A stretch of 13,940 nt of DNA from Candidatus Dadabacteria bacterium (GTDB lineage: Bacteria; Desulfobacterota_D; UBA1144; Nemesobacterales; UBA2774). Position numbers and translations under genes: made by a program. Of this stretch, positions 1-9,742 are shown one piece after another. The notes under the pieces were generated by a model. That model ran no database searches and was not told the DNA's origin. It saw nothing but the letters and a program-made list of their open reading frames with translations. The number at the start of each line of letters is the position of its first letter. Positions within the stretch are counted from its first letter, which is position 1. The stretch is from positions 1-13,940 of the forward strand of contig QIHJ01000258.1 in NCBI GenBank assembly GCA_003229065.1. The letters run 5' to 3'.

Positions 1-480
1 ATGGAGATATGCCTCTCGGCTGCCGAGACAGGGCACCTGGTGCTGACAACACTCCATACACTCGACGCGATGGAATCGATAAACCGTATGCTGACGATAT
101 TCCCTCCCCACCAGCACAACCAGGTGCGTTATCAGCTTGCGCAGGTACTGAAGGCCGTTATTTCGCAGAGGCTTGTGCCCACGGCTGACGGTAAAGCAAG
201 GGTGCCTGCCGCAGAGGTGCTCATTGTGACCGAAAGGGTAAAAGACCTCGTATCGGAGCCCGAGAGGACTTGGGAGATCCGGCAGGCTATTGAGGAAGGG
301 AATCTCCATTACGGTATGCAAACCTTTGATCAGTGTCTCTATAAGCTCTTTAAAGACAAGATCATTACCTACGACGAAGCCATGCGGCAGGCCACGAACA
401 AGAACGACCTTGCGCTCAGGATCGAGGGCGTCACATCCGGTTCGTCTTCACTCATACGCGAAGAGAACTACGGGACATAA
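1..480 (+). CDS. pilT: Type IV pilus retraction ATPase PilT, C-terminal part (5' end outside window)
   Basis: This is the last 159 residues of a hexameric secretion-type ATPase that powers pilus retraction at the inner membrane. The frame is open from base 1, so the ATG there is probably an internal codon and the Walker A half lies upstream. The segment AAETGHLVLTTLHT (residues 7-20) is the conserved PilT/PilB core around the His box. FPPHQHNQVRYQLAQVLKAVISQRLVP (34-60) and GMQTFDQ (about residues 105-111) are typical of PilT rather than PilB: PilB has a tetracysteine zinc motif in this region and none is present. The PilU paralogue cannot be excluded from this fragment. The stop is TAA at 478-480. 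The 148 bases before tsaB hold no gene and no convincing terminator. Confidence 0.9.
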   Translation: MEICLSAAETGHLVLTTLHTLDAMESINRMLTIFPPHQHNQVRYQLAQVLKAVISQRLVPTADGKARVPAAEVLIVTERVKDLVSEPERTWEIRQAIEEGNLHYGMQTFDQCLYKLFKDKIITYDEAMRQATNKNDLALRIEGVTSGSSSLIREENYGT

Positions 481-628
481 ATAAGTCCCATTAAGATTAA
501 AACTTTTAGGATACTGATCGGGATTCCCCCGAGCGATACCGGGACCAAAATAATTTACCTTTTAAAATTTAATCCCTCATACCAAATTGATAGATATATT
601 TTAGATGTGTACAATTCCTAGCTTGAAG

Positions 629-1330
629 ATGAAAATACTTGGAATAGAGACATCTATGTATGCGGGGAGCGTTGCGGTCTCTCAAGGTGAGAAGATTCTT
701 GGAGAGTATTATTTTAATACCGGCCCCTCTCACTCGGAAAAGCTTTTGCCCTCGATCGATTGGCTGCTTAAGGAGCTTTCAGTTCAGAAAGAGGAGCTTG
801 GGGGAATTGCCGTATCGCTCGGGCCGGGCTCTTTCACCTCGCTCAGGATAGGCTTGGCTGCGGCAAAAGGACTCTCGTATGCGCTGGGTATTCCTATCGC
901 CGGGATTTCGACTCTGGAGCTCATGGCCAATAACCTCCCGTTTACACCTTTTAAGATTTGCCCTGTGATTGATGCAAGGAGAGGGGAGGTGTTTGCGGCT
1001 TTTTTTGAGTCACAAGAGGGCAGGGCAGTGAGGATTTCTGAGGATATGGTATTATCTGGTGAGAATTTGGCCGGGGCAATTAAAGATAAAACTGTTTTTA
1101 TCGGCGAAGGTGCTTTACTTTACTCGGATTTTCTGGAAAATATCAAGGGTGGGGAAGGGTTCGCAGCTTTCTGCCCAGAGGCATTAAATTACCCAAGAGC
1201 GGGGGTTTTGTCCCCTATGGGTTACCGCATATTAAAAGACGGTCAAGGAGACGACCTGTACACGCTTGCGCCTCATTACATGAGGAAGTCCGAGGCCGAA
1301 TTAGCAAAAGAGGGCAGTAAGAAAGATTAG
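629..1330 (+). CDS. tsaB: TsaB, tRNA N6-threonylcarbamoyladenosine synthesis accessory protein
   Basis: TsaB (YeaZ) is the inactive ASKHA-fold partner of TsaD. With TsaE it supports transfer of the threonylcarbamoyl group to A37 of ANN-reading tRNAs in the cytoplasm. The protein begins MKILGIETS, the usual TsaB first strand, and carries SLGPGSFTSLRIGLAAAKGL (residues 63-82), the family signature. At 233 residues it has normal length. I chose the ATG at 629 because the family starts with this strand; an upstream in-frame ATG at 605 would add eight residues with no family support, and neither start has a strong Shine-Dalgarno. An A/T-rich stretch (555-600) lies upstream but I cannot name a clear promoter. 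The DUF465 gene follows after 63 bases and may be co-transcribed. Confidence 0.93.
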   Translation: MKILGIETSMYAGSVAVSQGEKILGEYYFNTGPSHSEKLLPSIDWLLKELSVQKEELGGIAVSLGPGSFTSLRIGLAAAKGLSYALGIPIAGISTLELMANNLPFTPFKICPVIDARRGEVFAAFFESQEGRAVRISEDMVLSGENLAGAIKDKTVFIGEGALLYSDFLENIKGGEGFAAFCPEALNYPRAGVLSPMGYRILKDGQGDDLYTLAPHYMRKSEAELAKEGSKKD

Positions 1331-1393
1331 AGCAAGAGAATTTTGAATAAAAATAAATGCACATACAAGAATTAACAAAAGTGAGAGGTAAAA

Positions 1394-1606
1394 ATGAGTG
1401 AAGAAGAGATAATAGAAAAGCTTTTAGAGGATGACGAGGATTTTAAGAAGGTTTATTCCGAGCACAGAGAGCTTGATGATGTCGTGAGGGCCCTAGAGGA
1501 AAAGGATTCTCTTTCAGAGGACGATGAGGTTGAAATAAAGAGACTTAAGAAAATAAAACTTTCCCTGAAGGACAGAATGGAAGCCAGAATAAGGGAAGTT
1601 AAATAA
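1394..1606 (+). CDS. Small DUF465/YdcH-like coiled-coil protein
   Basis: A 70-residue, highly charged, predicted all-helical protein. The pattern HRELDDVVRALEEKD (residues 24-38), then an acidic turn and EIKRLKKIKLSLKDRMEARI (47-66), matches the DUF465/YdcH family: two helices joined by a short turn, ending in a lysine-rich LKK..LKD segment. There is no signal peptide, membrane segment or cysteine. The biochemical role of the family is not established, so I give none. The start is supported by a good ribosome site, GAGAGGT (1383-1389), a few bases before the ATG. It sits 63 bases after tsaB and 121 bases before ilvB, probably as the tail of the tsaB unit. Confidence 0.75.
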   Translation: MSEEEIIEKLLEDDEDFKKVYSEHRELDDVVRALEEKDSLSEDDEVEIKRLKKIKLSLKDRMEARIREVK

Positions 1607-1713
1607 GCCTATATATGTGATATTAATAAGCCAAAATGCTGGTTTAATAAGCTGGGGTACGGGTATAGAAGCAAATCATGTACACTAATATAGAAATGAG
1701 AATTATTATTTGC

Positions 1714-1718
1714 GGGGG
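1714..1718 (+). promoter_or_regulatory. Ribosome binding site deciding the ilvB start
   Basis: A run of five G (1714-1718) lies nine bases before the ATG at 1728, a good Shine-Dalgarno distance. It lies inside the frame if translation began at the upstream TTG (1710), which argues for the ATG at 1728 as the real start. Confidence 0.6.
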
Positions 1719-1727
1719 TTTTTAAAT

Positions 1728-3431
1728 ATGGCAAGAATGATTGGCGCCGATATGTTTTTTGAGACTTTGATACACCAAGGTATAGACGTGGTGTTCGGGA
1801 TTCCGGGCGGCTACGTGCTCAAAGTGTACGACGTCATGACGAAGTACGAAGACAGGATAAAGCACGTTCTTGCCAGACACGAGCAGGGGGCGACCCATAT
1901 GGCTGACGGCTATGCGAGGGCTTCGGGGAAACCGGGCGTGGTGCTCTGCACATCGGGCCCGGCTGCTACAAATACAGTCACCGGGATCGCTACAGCCCAA
2001 ATGGACTCATCCCCCGTTGTCGTATTTACGGGCCAGGTCCCGTTGCCGTATCTGGGAAGCGACGCTTTTCAGGAAGCCGACCACATAGGGATCACGAGAC
2101 CCTGTACGAAGCATAACTATCTTGTAAGAAGGACCAGAGACCTTCCTTTGGCAATGAAAGAGGCTTTTTACATCGCAAGCACCGGAAGGCCGAGCCCTGT
2201 ACTCGTCGATATGCCTAAGGACGTTATTCTCGGTGAGGACGAGCTTGTAATCCCAGAGAAAGTTAGTCTCAGGGGCTATAAGCCGGTAATGAAGGGTAAT
2301 ATTGCGCAGATTAAAAAAGCTGTGGGTATGATTCTCAAAGCGAAGCGCCCTCTTATATTCGGCGGCGGCGGGCTTATTTGGTCAGAGGCTTCAGAGGAGC
2401 TTAAAACTTTTGCGCACCGTCTCGAGATTCCGGTTACTTCAACGCTAATGGGTCTTGGCTCTTATCCTGCGGACGATCCGCTCTTTATCAGCATGCTGGG
2501 CATGCACGGCTCCTATGCCGCTAATATGGCGGTACACGAGTCTGACCTCGTAATTTCCATAGGCGCCCGTTTTGACGACAGGGCAACCGGTGGGAACTTC
2601 GAGAAGTTTGCTCCATACGCAAAGATCATCCACATAGACATTGACCCCTCAACAATTGATAAAAACATAGTTGTACACTGCCCGATATTAGGCGATGCGA
2701 AAACAGTGTTAAAGCAGATGCTCGAGCTTCTGCCATCTGAGATAAAGAAGAACAGAAAGAAATGGCTCGGGCAGATTAATAAGTGGGAGCGTGAGCATCC
2801 TATAGGCTATGAGCAGAACGGGGACAAGATCCTGACCACTTATGTTGTAGATACGCTCAGCAATATTACAAAGGGCGAAGCAATAATCGTATCAGACGTC
2901 GGACAGCATCAGATGTGGGTCGCTCAGTTCTACAAATTTAAATATCCGAGGACTCATATAACCTCGGGGGGCTTGGGTACAATGGGATTCGGGTTCCCGG
3001 CTGCAATAGGGGCCAAGTTTGCCCGTCCCGATAAACAGGTGATTTGTGTTTGCGGCGACGGAAGCTTCCAGATGAACATGCAGGAGCTTGCCACAGCGGT
3101 TGAAAACCAGATGGACCTGAAGATAATTCTCATGAACAACCGCCATCACGGCATGGTAAGACAGTGGCAGACGATGTTTTTTGACGGCAACTATTCTGCG
3201 TCATATTTTAAAGTGCTGCCTGATTTCGTTAAGCTGGCCGAGTCGTTCGGCGCAAAGGGGCTTAAAGTGGAGAGGCCGGAGGACGTTGAGTCCTCTCTGC
3301 GCGAGGGGCTCTCGACCGAAGGAGTAGTGCTCATGGAGATCATGGTTGACTGCGAAGAGCTCGTGTACCCGATGATCGCTCCCGGGGGCGCTATGAACGA
3401 AATGATATTGGGCGCCTCCGATATAGCTTAA
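1728..3431 (+). CDS. ilvB: Acetolactate synthase, catalytic large subunit
   Basis: The thiamine diphosphate enzyme that condenses two pyruvates to acetolactate (valine/leucine branch), or pyruvate with 2-ketobutyrate (isoleucine branch). The 567-residue product has normal length and three domains: N-terminal PYR domain with the catalytic Glu at residue 52 in RHEQGATHMADGYARASG, a central FAD/DHAP-like domain (about 190-325), and a C-terminal PP domain with the TPP motif GDGS (443-446) running to NN (470-471). The FGIPGG segment (23-28) is also typical. ilvN and ilvC directly downstream make the biosynthetic role firm, as opposed to a catabolic acetolactate synthase. The 121-base leader before it contains only a weak short hairpin (AAGCCA with TGGTTT near 1629-1646). 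I see no T-box or peptide attenuator. Confidence 0.97.
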   Translation: MARMIGADMFFETLIHQGIDVVFGIPGGYVLKVYDVMTKYEDRIKHVLARHEQGATHMADGYARASGKPGVVLCTSGPAATNTVTGIATAQMDSSPVVVFTGQVPLPYLGSDAFQEADHIGITRPCTKHNYLVRRTRDLPLAMKEAFYIASTGRPSPVLVDMPKDVILGEDELVIPEKVSLRGYKPVMKGNIAQIKKAVGMILKAKRPLIFGGGGLIWSEASEELKTFAHRLEIPVTSTLMGLGSYPADDPLFISMLGMHGSYAANMAVHESDLVISIGARFDDRATGGNFEKFAPYAKIIHIDIDPSTIDKNIVVHCPILGDAKTVLKQMLELLPSEIKKNRKKWLGQINKWEREHPIGYEQNGDKILTTYVVDTLSNITKGEAIIVSDVGQHQMWVAQFYKFKYPRTHITSGGLGTMGFGFPAAIGAKFARPDKQVICVCGDGSFQMNMQELATAVENQMDLKIILMNNRHHGMVRQWQTMFFDGNYSASYFKVLPDFVKLAESFGAKGLKVERPEDVESSLREGLSTEGVVLMEIMVDCEELVYPMIAPGGAMNEMILGASDIA

Positions 3432-3533
3432 TTCATATGATTAAGTATAATAATCGGGTTTCGAAAAGTATTCCTATTTATACTCACAAAGAAGAAATAG
3501 CTCAAGAAGATAAAATCGCGGAGGTATAAATAA

Positions 3534-5052
<1,519 letters not shown>

Positions 5053-5053
<1 letters not shown>

Positions 5054-5721
5054 TGAGAAACACACGAGCTCCCATAGCGTCCGAAGGATTTACTTATATT
5101 GGTTTGTTGGCGCTTATCGCATGGGCGGCGGCGATACTCAATTTCACGCTGCTCTCAATCATCTTCGCCGTGCTTGCGGTACTATGCGTCTTTTTCTTCC
5201 GTGACCCGGAGCGTGATATTCAATCTGACGCTGATTCCGTTGTTTCCCCTGCAGACGGTACCATAATTACAGTTGATGAAGCATATGAGAGGGATTTTCT
5301 AAATGCCCCGGTAAAGAGGGTCAGCATTTCGCTTGCTCTCTATGACTGCCATATAAACAGAATGCCTGTCGAAGGCAAAGTGACGGGAGCGAAATACACG
5401 CCCGGGAGCTTTAACATCGCTAATATGCCGGCTTGGCTCTACCCGGATTCAATGAAGAAGGCCTCTGATGAGAACGAGAGACGCTCTACCTTGATCGAGA
5501 CGCCGGGGGGTCAGGAGTTCGTGGTTTACCAGATGACCGGTTTTTTGGCGCGCCGCATAGTGTCTTACGCTGAGCTTGGAATGGAATTTAAAAAAGGAGA
5601 TAGGTACGGTATTATTAAGTTTGGCTCGAGGGTGGATCTATACATGCCGGAGGGTTGTGTTGTGGAGGTCAGGGCGGGGGACAAAGTGCTAGCCGGCGAG
5701 ACTGTAATAGCATGGCTTTAA
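5053..5721 (+). CDS. psd: Phosphatidylserine decarboxylase proenzyme, short form
   Basis: Converts phosphatidylserine to phosphatidylethanolamine at the inner membrane through a pyruvoyl group made by self-cleavage. The 222-residue protein has two hydrophobic N-terminal segments (about residues 14-28 and 32-49), then RDPERDI and SPADG (in VVSPADGTIITV), typical of the short Psd class. The self-cleavage site is in KFGSRVDLY, between G191 and S192; Ser becomes the pyruvoyl group. This FGS variant is normal for the short form, in place of the LGST of E. coli-type Psd. The start ATG overlaps the ilvC stop (TGATG), and the gene ends inside the first codons of pssA. This places lipid synthesis under the same transcript as branched-chain amino acid synthesis. 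Confidence 0.95.
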
Positions 5722-6539
5722 CACAGAGTGAGATGAGAAAGAATAGATCCAAACGAAACAAAGTTATGCCGGTAATTCCGAATGTTTTTACCACCGGGAA
5801 CCTATTTTTCGGATTGCTGTCGATAATGACCTCGATAGAGGTGCTTTACTCGAGCGCCGCGGGTACGGCCACATCGGAGTGGCTCTATTCGAGGCTCTGG
5901 TGGGCTTCGGGTTTTCTGGTGATAGCCGCGTTCTTCGATGTTCTGGACGGCAAGCTCGCCAGGTTTATTAAGCACGAGAGCAAATTCGGACTCTCATACG
6001 ACTCGCTTTCAGACCTGGTTTCTTTCGGCGTAGCGCCTGGGATACTGATATACGTATGGGTGCTCATGGACTCGGGTAAGCCCGGGCTAATGGCGCTTCT
6101 CTTCTATATCGTGTGCACAGCGCTCAGGCTTGCCCGCTTTAATGTGCAGGCGGGAAATGTGGAAAGATTTAAATTTACAGGGCTTCCAAGCCCCTGGGCC
6201 GCAGGGCTTATGGTGTCGCCTGTAATGCTCCTCAGCGCTTTTGAGATTGCGCCTGACCAAAGAGTGATGTGGTATTATCTTGCGGCAGCTCCTTTTATCG
6301 GGCTCCTTATGGTGAGCAACATCCCGTACTGGAAGCGCCCTGCTTTTAATACGGCTGGTCCATTTAACGCGCTAGTAGTTGCGGCTATAGTGTTTGCTGC
6401 TGTAATTACAAACCCCGAGATAGTTTTTATCTCAGTCGCATATCTTTATGCTGCGCTCGGAATTGGAGTATATGTGTTTAAACAGCTCAGACAGTGGTCA
6501 AAAGCGCACGATGAAGCCCGTAGCGAAGAAGGCGGTTGA
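5712..6539 (+). CDS. pssA: CDP-diacylglycerol--serine O-phosphatidyltransferase
   Basis: Makes phosphatidylserine from CDP-diacylglycerol and serine, giving the substrate for Psd encoded just upstream. It is an integral membrane protein of 275 residues with several hydrophobic segments. The full CDP-alcohol phosphatidyltransferase motif is present: D76, D79-G80, A83-R84, G93, D97 and D101 (DVLDGKLAR, then GLSYDSLSD). A polar N-terminus rich in Arg/Lys (residues 8-15) precedes MPVIPNVFTTGNLFFGL, a typical family opening. I chose ATG 5712, overlapping the last ten bases of psd, with GGCGAG about ten bases upstream; ATG 5733 is a possible alternative. It is the last gene of the block. No clear terminator follows; the next gene is 208 bases away. 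Confidence 0.94.
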   Translation: MALTQSEMRKNRSKRNKVMPVIPNVFTTGNLFFGLLSIMTSIEVLYSSAAGTATSEWLYSRLWWASGFLVIAAFFDVLDGKLARFIKHESKFGLSYDSLSDLVSFGVAPGILIYVWVLMDSGKPGLMALLFYIVCTALRLARFNVQAGNVERFKFTGLPSPWAAGLMVSPVMLLSAFEIAPDQRVMWYYLAAAPFIGLLMVSNIPYWKRPAFNTAGPFNALVVAAIVFAAVITNPEIVFISVAYLYAALGIGVYVFKQLRQWSKAHDEARSEEGG

Positions 6540-6604
6540 AACACAAAGTTTATTTCAAACAAATATTATCAACTGGTATTCTTAACTTGGGGTATATTCG
6601 TTTC

Positions 6605-6616
6605 CAGAAATTTCTG
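6605..6616. repeat. 12-bp perfect palindrome upstream of the M16 peptidase gene
   Basis: CAGAAATTTCTG is a perfect palindrome. It is flanked by TTTCC (6601-6605) and GGAAA (6622-6626), which are also complementary. It lies about 130 bases before the peptidase start and 66 bases after pssA. It could be an operator; no regulator for it is visible nearby. Confidence 0.4.
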
Positions 6617-6673
6617 AATGTGGAAAGCGGATCAACATTTGATTTATGCGTTTCTTATAAATAGTCTTGAATG

Positions 6674-6720
6674 CGGGCCAATTCTCATTATCTTTCTAAA
6701 TGATAACGGACTTAGGCCCG
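6674..6720 (+). promoter_or_regulatory. Candidate leader hairpin before the M16 peptidase gene
   Basis: CGGGCC (6674-6679) pairs with GGCCCG (6715-6720), and inside it TTATC (6688-6692) pairs with GATAA (6702-6706). The nested stem encloses an in-frame ATG at 6700 and ends 28 bases before the preferred start at 6748. It is not followed by a T tract, so it does not look like a terminator. Function unknown. Confidence 0.35.
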
Positions 6721-6737
6721 ATTCCGAATACTGAACA

Positions 6738-6744
6738 AAGGAAG
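6738..6744 (+). promoter_or_regulatory. Ribosome binding site deciding the M16 peptidase start
   Basis: AAGGAAG three bases before ATG 6748 favours that start over the in-frame ATG at 6700, which has no such site and lies in a predicted hairpin. Confidence 0.55.
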
Positions 6745-6747
6745 CTT

Positions 6748-9624
6748 ATGAATATTAGAGACTTATTATCCAAATTGTTAGGTAAATCTGTAGGTTCTAA
6801 AGGCGTCTCCGGCGCTTTCACTGTCTTTATTCTTACAGTAATCGCAGTAAGTTTTTGGGCTGTATCGTGCAGTCAGGGGGAGAATACTCAAGAGGAGAAA
6901 AAAATGGAATCTGAAAACAAAGAAGTTAATAATCAAACGAATGGCAAAGGGGCTTTGGGCGCGGGCGGTGTTATCAAATATGAGCTCGAAAACGGGCTTA
7001 CGGTGATTCTTGAGCAAAATCATGCATCCCCCGTGGTCTCTGTGAATGTGTGGGTTGAGACGGGGAGCGCTTGCGAAGTGGAGGGCGAGTACGGGCTTGC
7101 GCACGTGCATGAGCATATGCTTTTTAAGGGCACCGAGAAGCGGGACGTGGGTGAGATTGCCCGTGTGATTGAGTCGAGCGGGGGGGATATTAACGCGTTC
7201 ACGTCGTTTGATGAAACGGTTTACTATGTGGTAATAGCGAGCAGGTTCCTGGACACGGCTCTTGACGTGCTGTCGGACGCGATGCAGAACTCCACTTTTG
7301 ACCCCGGGGAGCTTGAGAAAGAGCTTGAAGTGGTAGTCGAGGAGATAAGACGGGGGCAGGACTCACCCGGAAGGAATTTGAGCGAGAAGATGTTCAGCAC
7401 TGCTTTTACCGAGCACCCGTACGGAAGACCGATAATCGGAAGCATAGAGAGCGTCAGGAGCTTCACCCGAGAAGGCATACTGGAATTTTATAAAAAATGG
7501 TATTCCCCTGAAAACATGGTGCTGGTTGTAGTCGGGGACTTTGACTCGGCCAATGTGGAGGAGAAGATTGAGGAGACGTTCGGCAAGCTTCAGAAAAAAG
7601 ATGTTGCCGAATGTGTGATTGAAGACGAGCCGGCACAGGAAGAGATGAGGACGTTTGTGCTGGATAAACCCCTACAGGAAGGGTACTTCTCTTTTGCCTA
7701 TCATATCCCAAATGCAAGACACGAGGAAACACCCGTGATGGACGTGCTCTCAAGCATACTGGGAGGCGGCGAGAGTTCGAGACTCTACAGGAATATAAAG
7801 GAAGAAAAAGGGGTTGTGAACAACATTTACGCCTATTCGTTTACCCCTAAACACGAGGGGATATTAGCCGTGGGCGGGACGATTGACCCGGCAAAATCCA
7901 AAGAGACGCTTCAGGAGGTAATGGCTGAGCTAAACAGACTCAAGTACGAGTCCGTAAGCTCAGAGGAGCTTGAAAGGGTTAAGGTGAATATAGAAAGCGA
8001 CGCCGTATATACCAAAGAAACTATGCAGGGACAGGCTCAGAAACTCGGTTTCTACGAGGTTGAAACCGGGGATTACAGGTTTGAGAACGAGTACCTAGAG
8101 GGTGTCCGCAATGTGAGTGCCAAAGATATTATGGATGCGGCACGGAAATATATAAATAACGAAAATCTGACAGCCGGGTACTTGCTGCCGACCGGGCAGG
8201 TGACTATTACGGACGCAGAGATTAAGGAGATTGCGTCTCGAGCATCTTCGGACGCGGAGAAAGAGGCCGCGGCAAAGTCTGAGAGCTCGGGAGAGGAGCT
8301 TGTTGAGCAAGTGATAGAGGTGCAAAACGAGTCCACAGCTCCGGAGCCTGCGAAAAGGGCGTCTCAGGACAACGCGTCTTCACCCGGTGTAAAGAAATAT
8401 GTTCTTGAAAACGGCATACAGGTGCTCATAAAAGAGAACAGCTCTATACCGCTGTTCGCTGCGCGCGCCGCATTCCTTGGTGGCATAAGATACGAAGACG
8501 AATCTACAAACGGCGTCTCGAATTTTGTCTCACGCATGCTTACACGGGGGACAGAGACAAGGAGCGCGCAGGACATAGCCGAGCAGATAGAGTCCATAGC
8601 TGGTGATGTCTCGGGGTTTTCCGGGCGTAACAGCTTTGGTGTGACTGTTGAATCCCTTAGCCAGAATTTCACCGAGGCGTTCGATATCTTCTCTGACGTG
8701 CTCCTGCACCCGTCTTTTGACTCTCAGGAAATTGAGCGCGCCAGAAGGGAGATATTGGCAGAGATTAACCGCCAGGGCGATAACCTTCTTAAGACCACTG
8801 TAAACCTCTTTTTAGAGACGCTCTACACTGAGCACCCATATAAATACAATTCACTCGGCACGGAAGAAACGGTGAGTGATCTTAACGGTGCGGACCTGGC
8901 GTCGTTCTACGAGAAATACGCAAGGCCTGAAAATATGGTAATTACGGTCGTGGGCGATGTAAACGAAGAAGAGGTGCTGTCTCTAGTTAAGGAAAAGTTC
9001 GGCGGACTGGAAAAGGGCAATAGCCCCGTGCCCGTAATAGCTGCCGAGCCTGCGCCGAGTGAAATTAAAACAAAGGTCGAAACCAAGCCCGATAAGGCCC
9101 AGATGCATATCATAATGGGTTTTCAGGCCCCGACGCTAAAGGACAAAGACCACTATGCGTTTGAAGTGCTGAACACGATCCTTTCGGGGCAGGGCGGGAG
9201 GCTGTTCTTAGAGCTAAGGGACAAAAAGAGCCTTGCGTATACCGTGACTTCTTTCTACACCCCCGGGCTTGAACCCGGGTTCTTCGGCGTGTACATCGGC
9301 ACCGCGCCCCCTAAAGAGGAAGAGGCGATCTCCGCTATAAAATCTGAGCTCGAGCGGCTTCTCAAAGACGGTGTTGCGGACGCCGAGCTTTCCCGCGCTC
9401 AGAATTATCTCGTGGGGAACTTCGAGATCGGGCTGCAGCAAAACTCTGCCCAGGCTGCAAAGATTACTTTCGATGAGCTCTATGGAATCGGGTGGGAAGA
9501 GTATCAGAAATACCCGGATAACATCTACTCCGTAACCAAAGAGGACGTGCTCGAAGCCGCGAAAAAATACATCAATCTCGACAGTTACATACTTACAATA
9601 GTCAAACCCGACGAGACAAGCTAG
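6748..9624 (+). CDS. Double-length M16 family zinc metallopeptidase, probable lipoprotein
   Basis: A 958-residue protein made of two tandem M16 (pitrilysin/insulinase) units. M16 proteins enclose and degrade peptides in a clamshell chamber; bacterial two-gene versions pair an active and an inactive subunit. The N-terminus has basic residues and a hydrophobic stretch (about 22-40) ending AVSC, so Cys41 could be lipidated, though the -3 residue is Ala rather than Leu; a plain signal anchor is possible. The first half (about 75-510) has the zinc motif HVHEH at 119-123 with the third ligand in EEI at 198-200. The second half (about 546-958) has SNFVSRML at the equivalent place, so the zinc site is lost, but it keeps the C-terminal SLAYTV..FY region that helps bind substrate. 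An acidic linker (about 512-545) joins them. Substrate is unknown; it probably acts in the periplasm. The gene stands alone, 208 bases after pssA. Confidence 0.9.
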   Translation: MNIRDLLSKLLGKSVGSKGVSGAFTVFILTVIAVSFWAVSCSQGENTQEEKKMESENKEVNNQTNGKGALGAGGVIKYELENGLTVILEQNHASPVVSVNVWVETGSACEVEGEYGLAHVHEHMLFKGTEKRDVGEIARVIESSGGDINAFTSFDETVYYVVIASRFLDTALDVLSDAMQNSTFDPGELEKELEVVVEEIRRGQDSPGRNLSEKMFSTAFTEHPYGRPIIGSIESVRSFTREGILEFYKKWYSPENMVLVVVGDFDSANVEEKIEETFGKLQKKDVAECVIEDEPAQEEMRTFVLDKPLQEGYFSFAYHIPNARHEETPVMDVLSSILGGGESSRLYRNIKEEKGVVNNIYAYSFTPKHEGILAVGGTIDPAKSKETLQEVMAELNRLKYESVSSEELERVKVNIESDAVYTKETMQGQAQKLGFYEVETGDYRFENEYLEGVRNVSAKDIMDAARKYINNENLTAGYLLPTGQVTITDAEIKEIASRASSDAEKEAAAKSESSGEELVEQVIEVQNESTAPEPAKRASQDNASSPGVKKYVLENGIQVLIKENSSIPLFAARAAFLGGIRYEDESTNGVSNFVSRMLTRGTETRSAQDIAEQIESIAGDVSGFSGRNSFGVTVESLSQNFTEAFDIFSDVLLHPSFDSQEIERARREILAEINRQGDNLLKTTVNLFLETLYTEHPYKYNSLGTEETVSDLNGADLASFYEKYARPENMVITVVGDVNEEEVLSLVKEKFGGLEKGNSPVPVIAAEPAPSEIKTKVETKPDKAQMHIIMGFQAPTLKDKDHYAFEVLNTILSGQGGRLFLELRDKKSLAYTVTSFYTPGLEPGFFGVYIGTAPPKEEEAISAIKSELERLLKDGVADAELSRAQNYLVGNFEIGLQQNSAQAAKITFDELYGIGWEEYQKYPDNIYSVTKEDVLEAAKKYINLDSYILTIVKPDETS

Positions 9625-9706
9625 GGTTTCACACTCATACTATGCAGATATTTCAACTCCAAGAGCATAGAAGAAGTGCGTCCATTTATCATGCTGAAAA
9701 GCACTC

Positions 9707-9736
9707 TTGCAATTCTGTAGGGGATTGTAGTATAAT
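9707..9736 (+). promoter_or_regulatory. Sigma70-type promoter of the structured RNA
   Basis: A -35 box TTGCAA (9707-9712) and a perfect -10 box TATAAT (9731-9736) are separated by 18 bases. Transcription would start near 9742-9745. No plus-strand protein gene follows before 11487, past two convergent minus-strand genes, so the promoter most likely serves a non-coding RNA. Confidence 0.65.
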
Positions 9737-9742
9737 GGGTGG

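Noticed and set aside
518..532. Hairpin TCGGG/CCCGA after pilT considered as a terminator
   Set aside because: Only five base pairs and no T tract after it; it may be incidental.
1607..1727. Leader of ilvB checked for a T-box, leucine/valine attenuator peptide or riboswitch
   Set aside because: No run of Leu/Val/Ile codons in a short frame, no T-box sequence and no terminator/antiterminator pair; only a weak 6-bp hairpin.
9640..9670. CTATGC/GCATAG hairpin after the peptidase gene considered as a terminator
   Set aside because: Short stem, long 19-base loop, and followed by AAGAAG rather than T residues.
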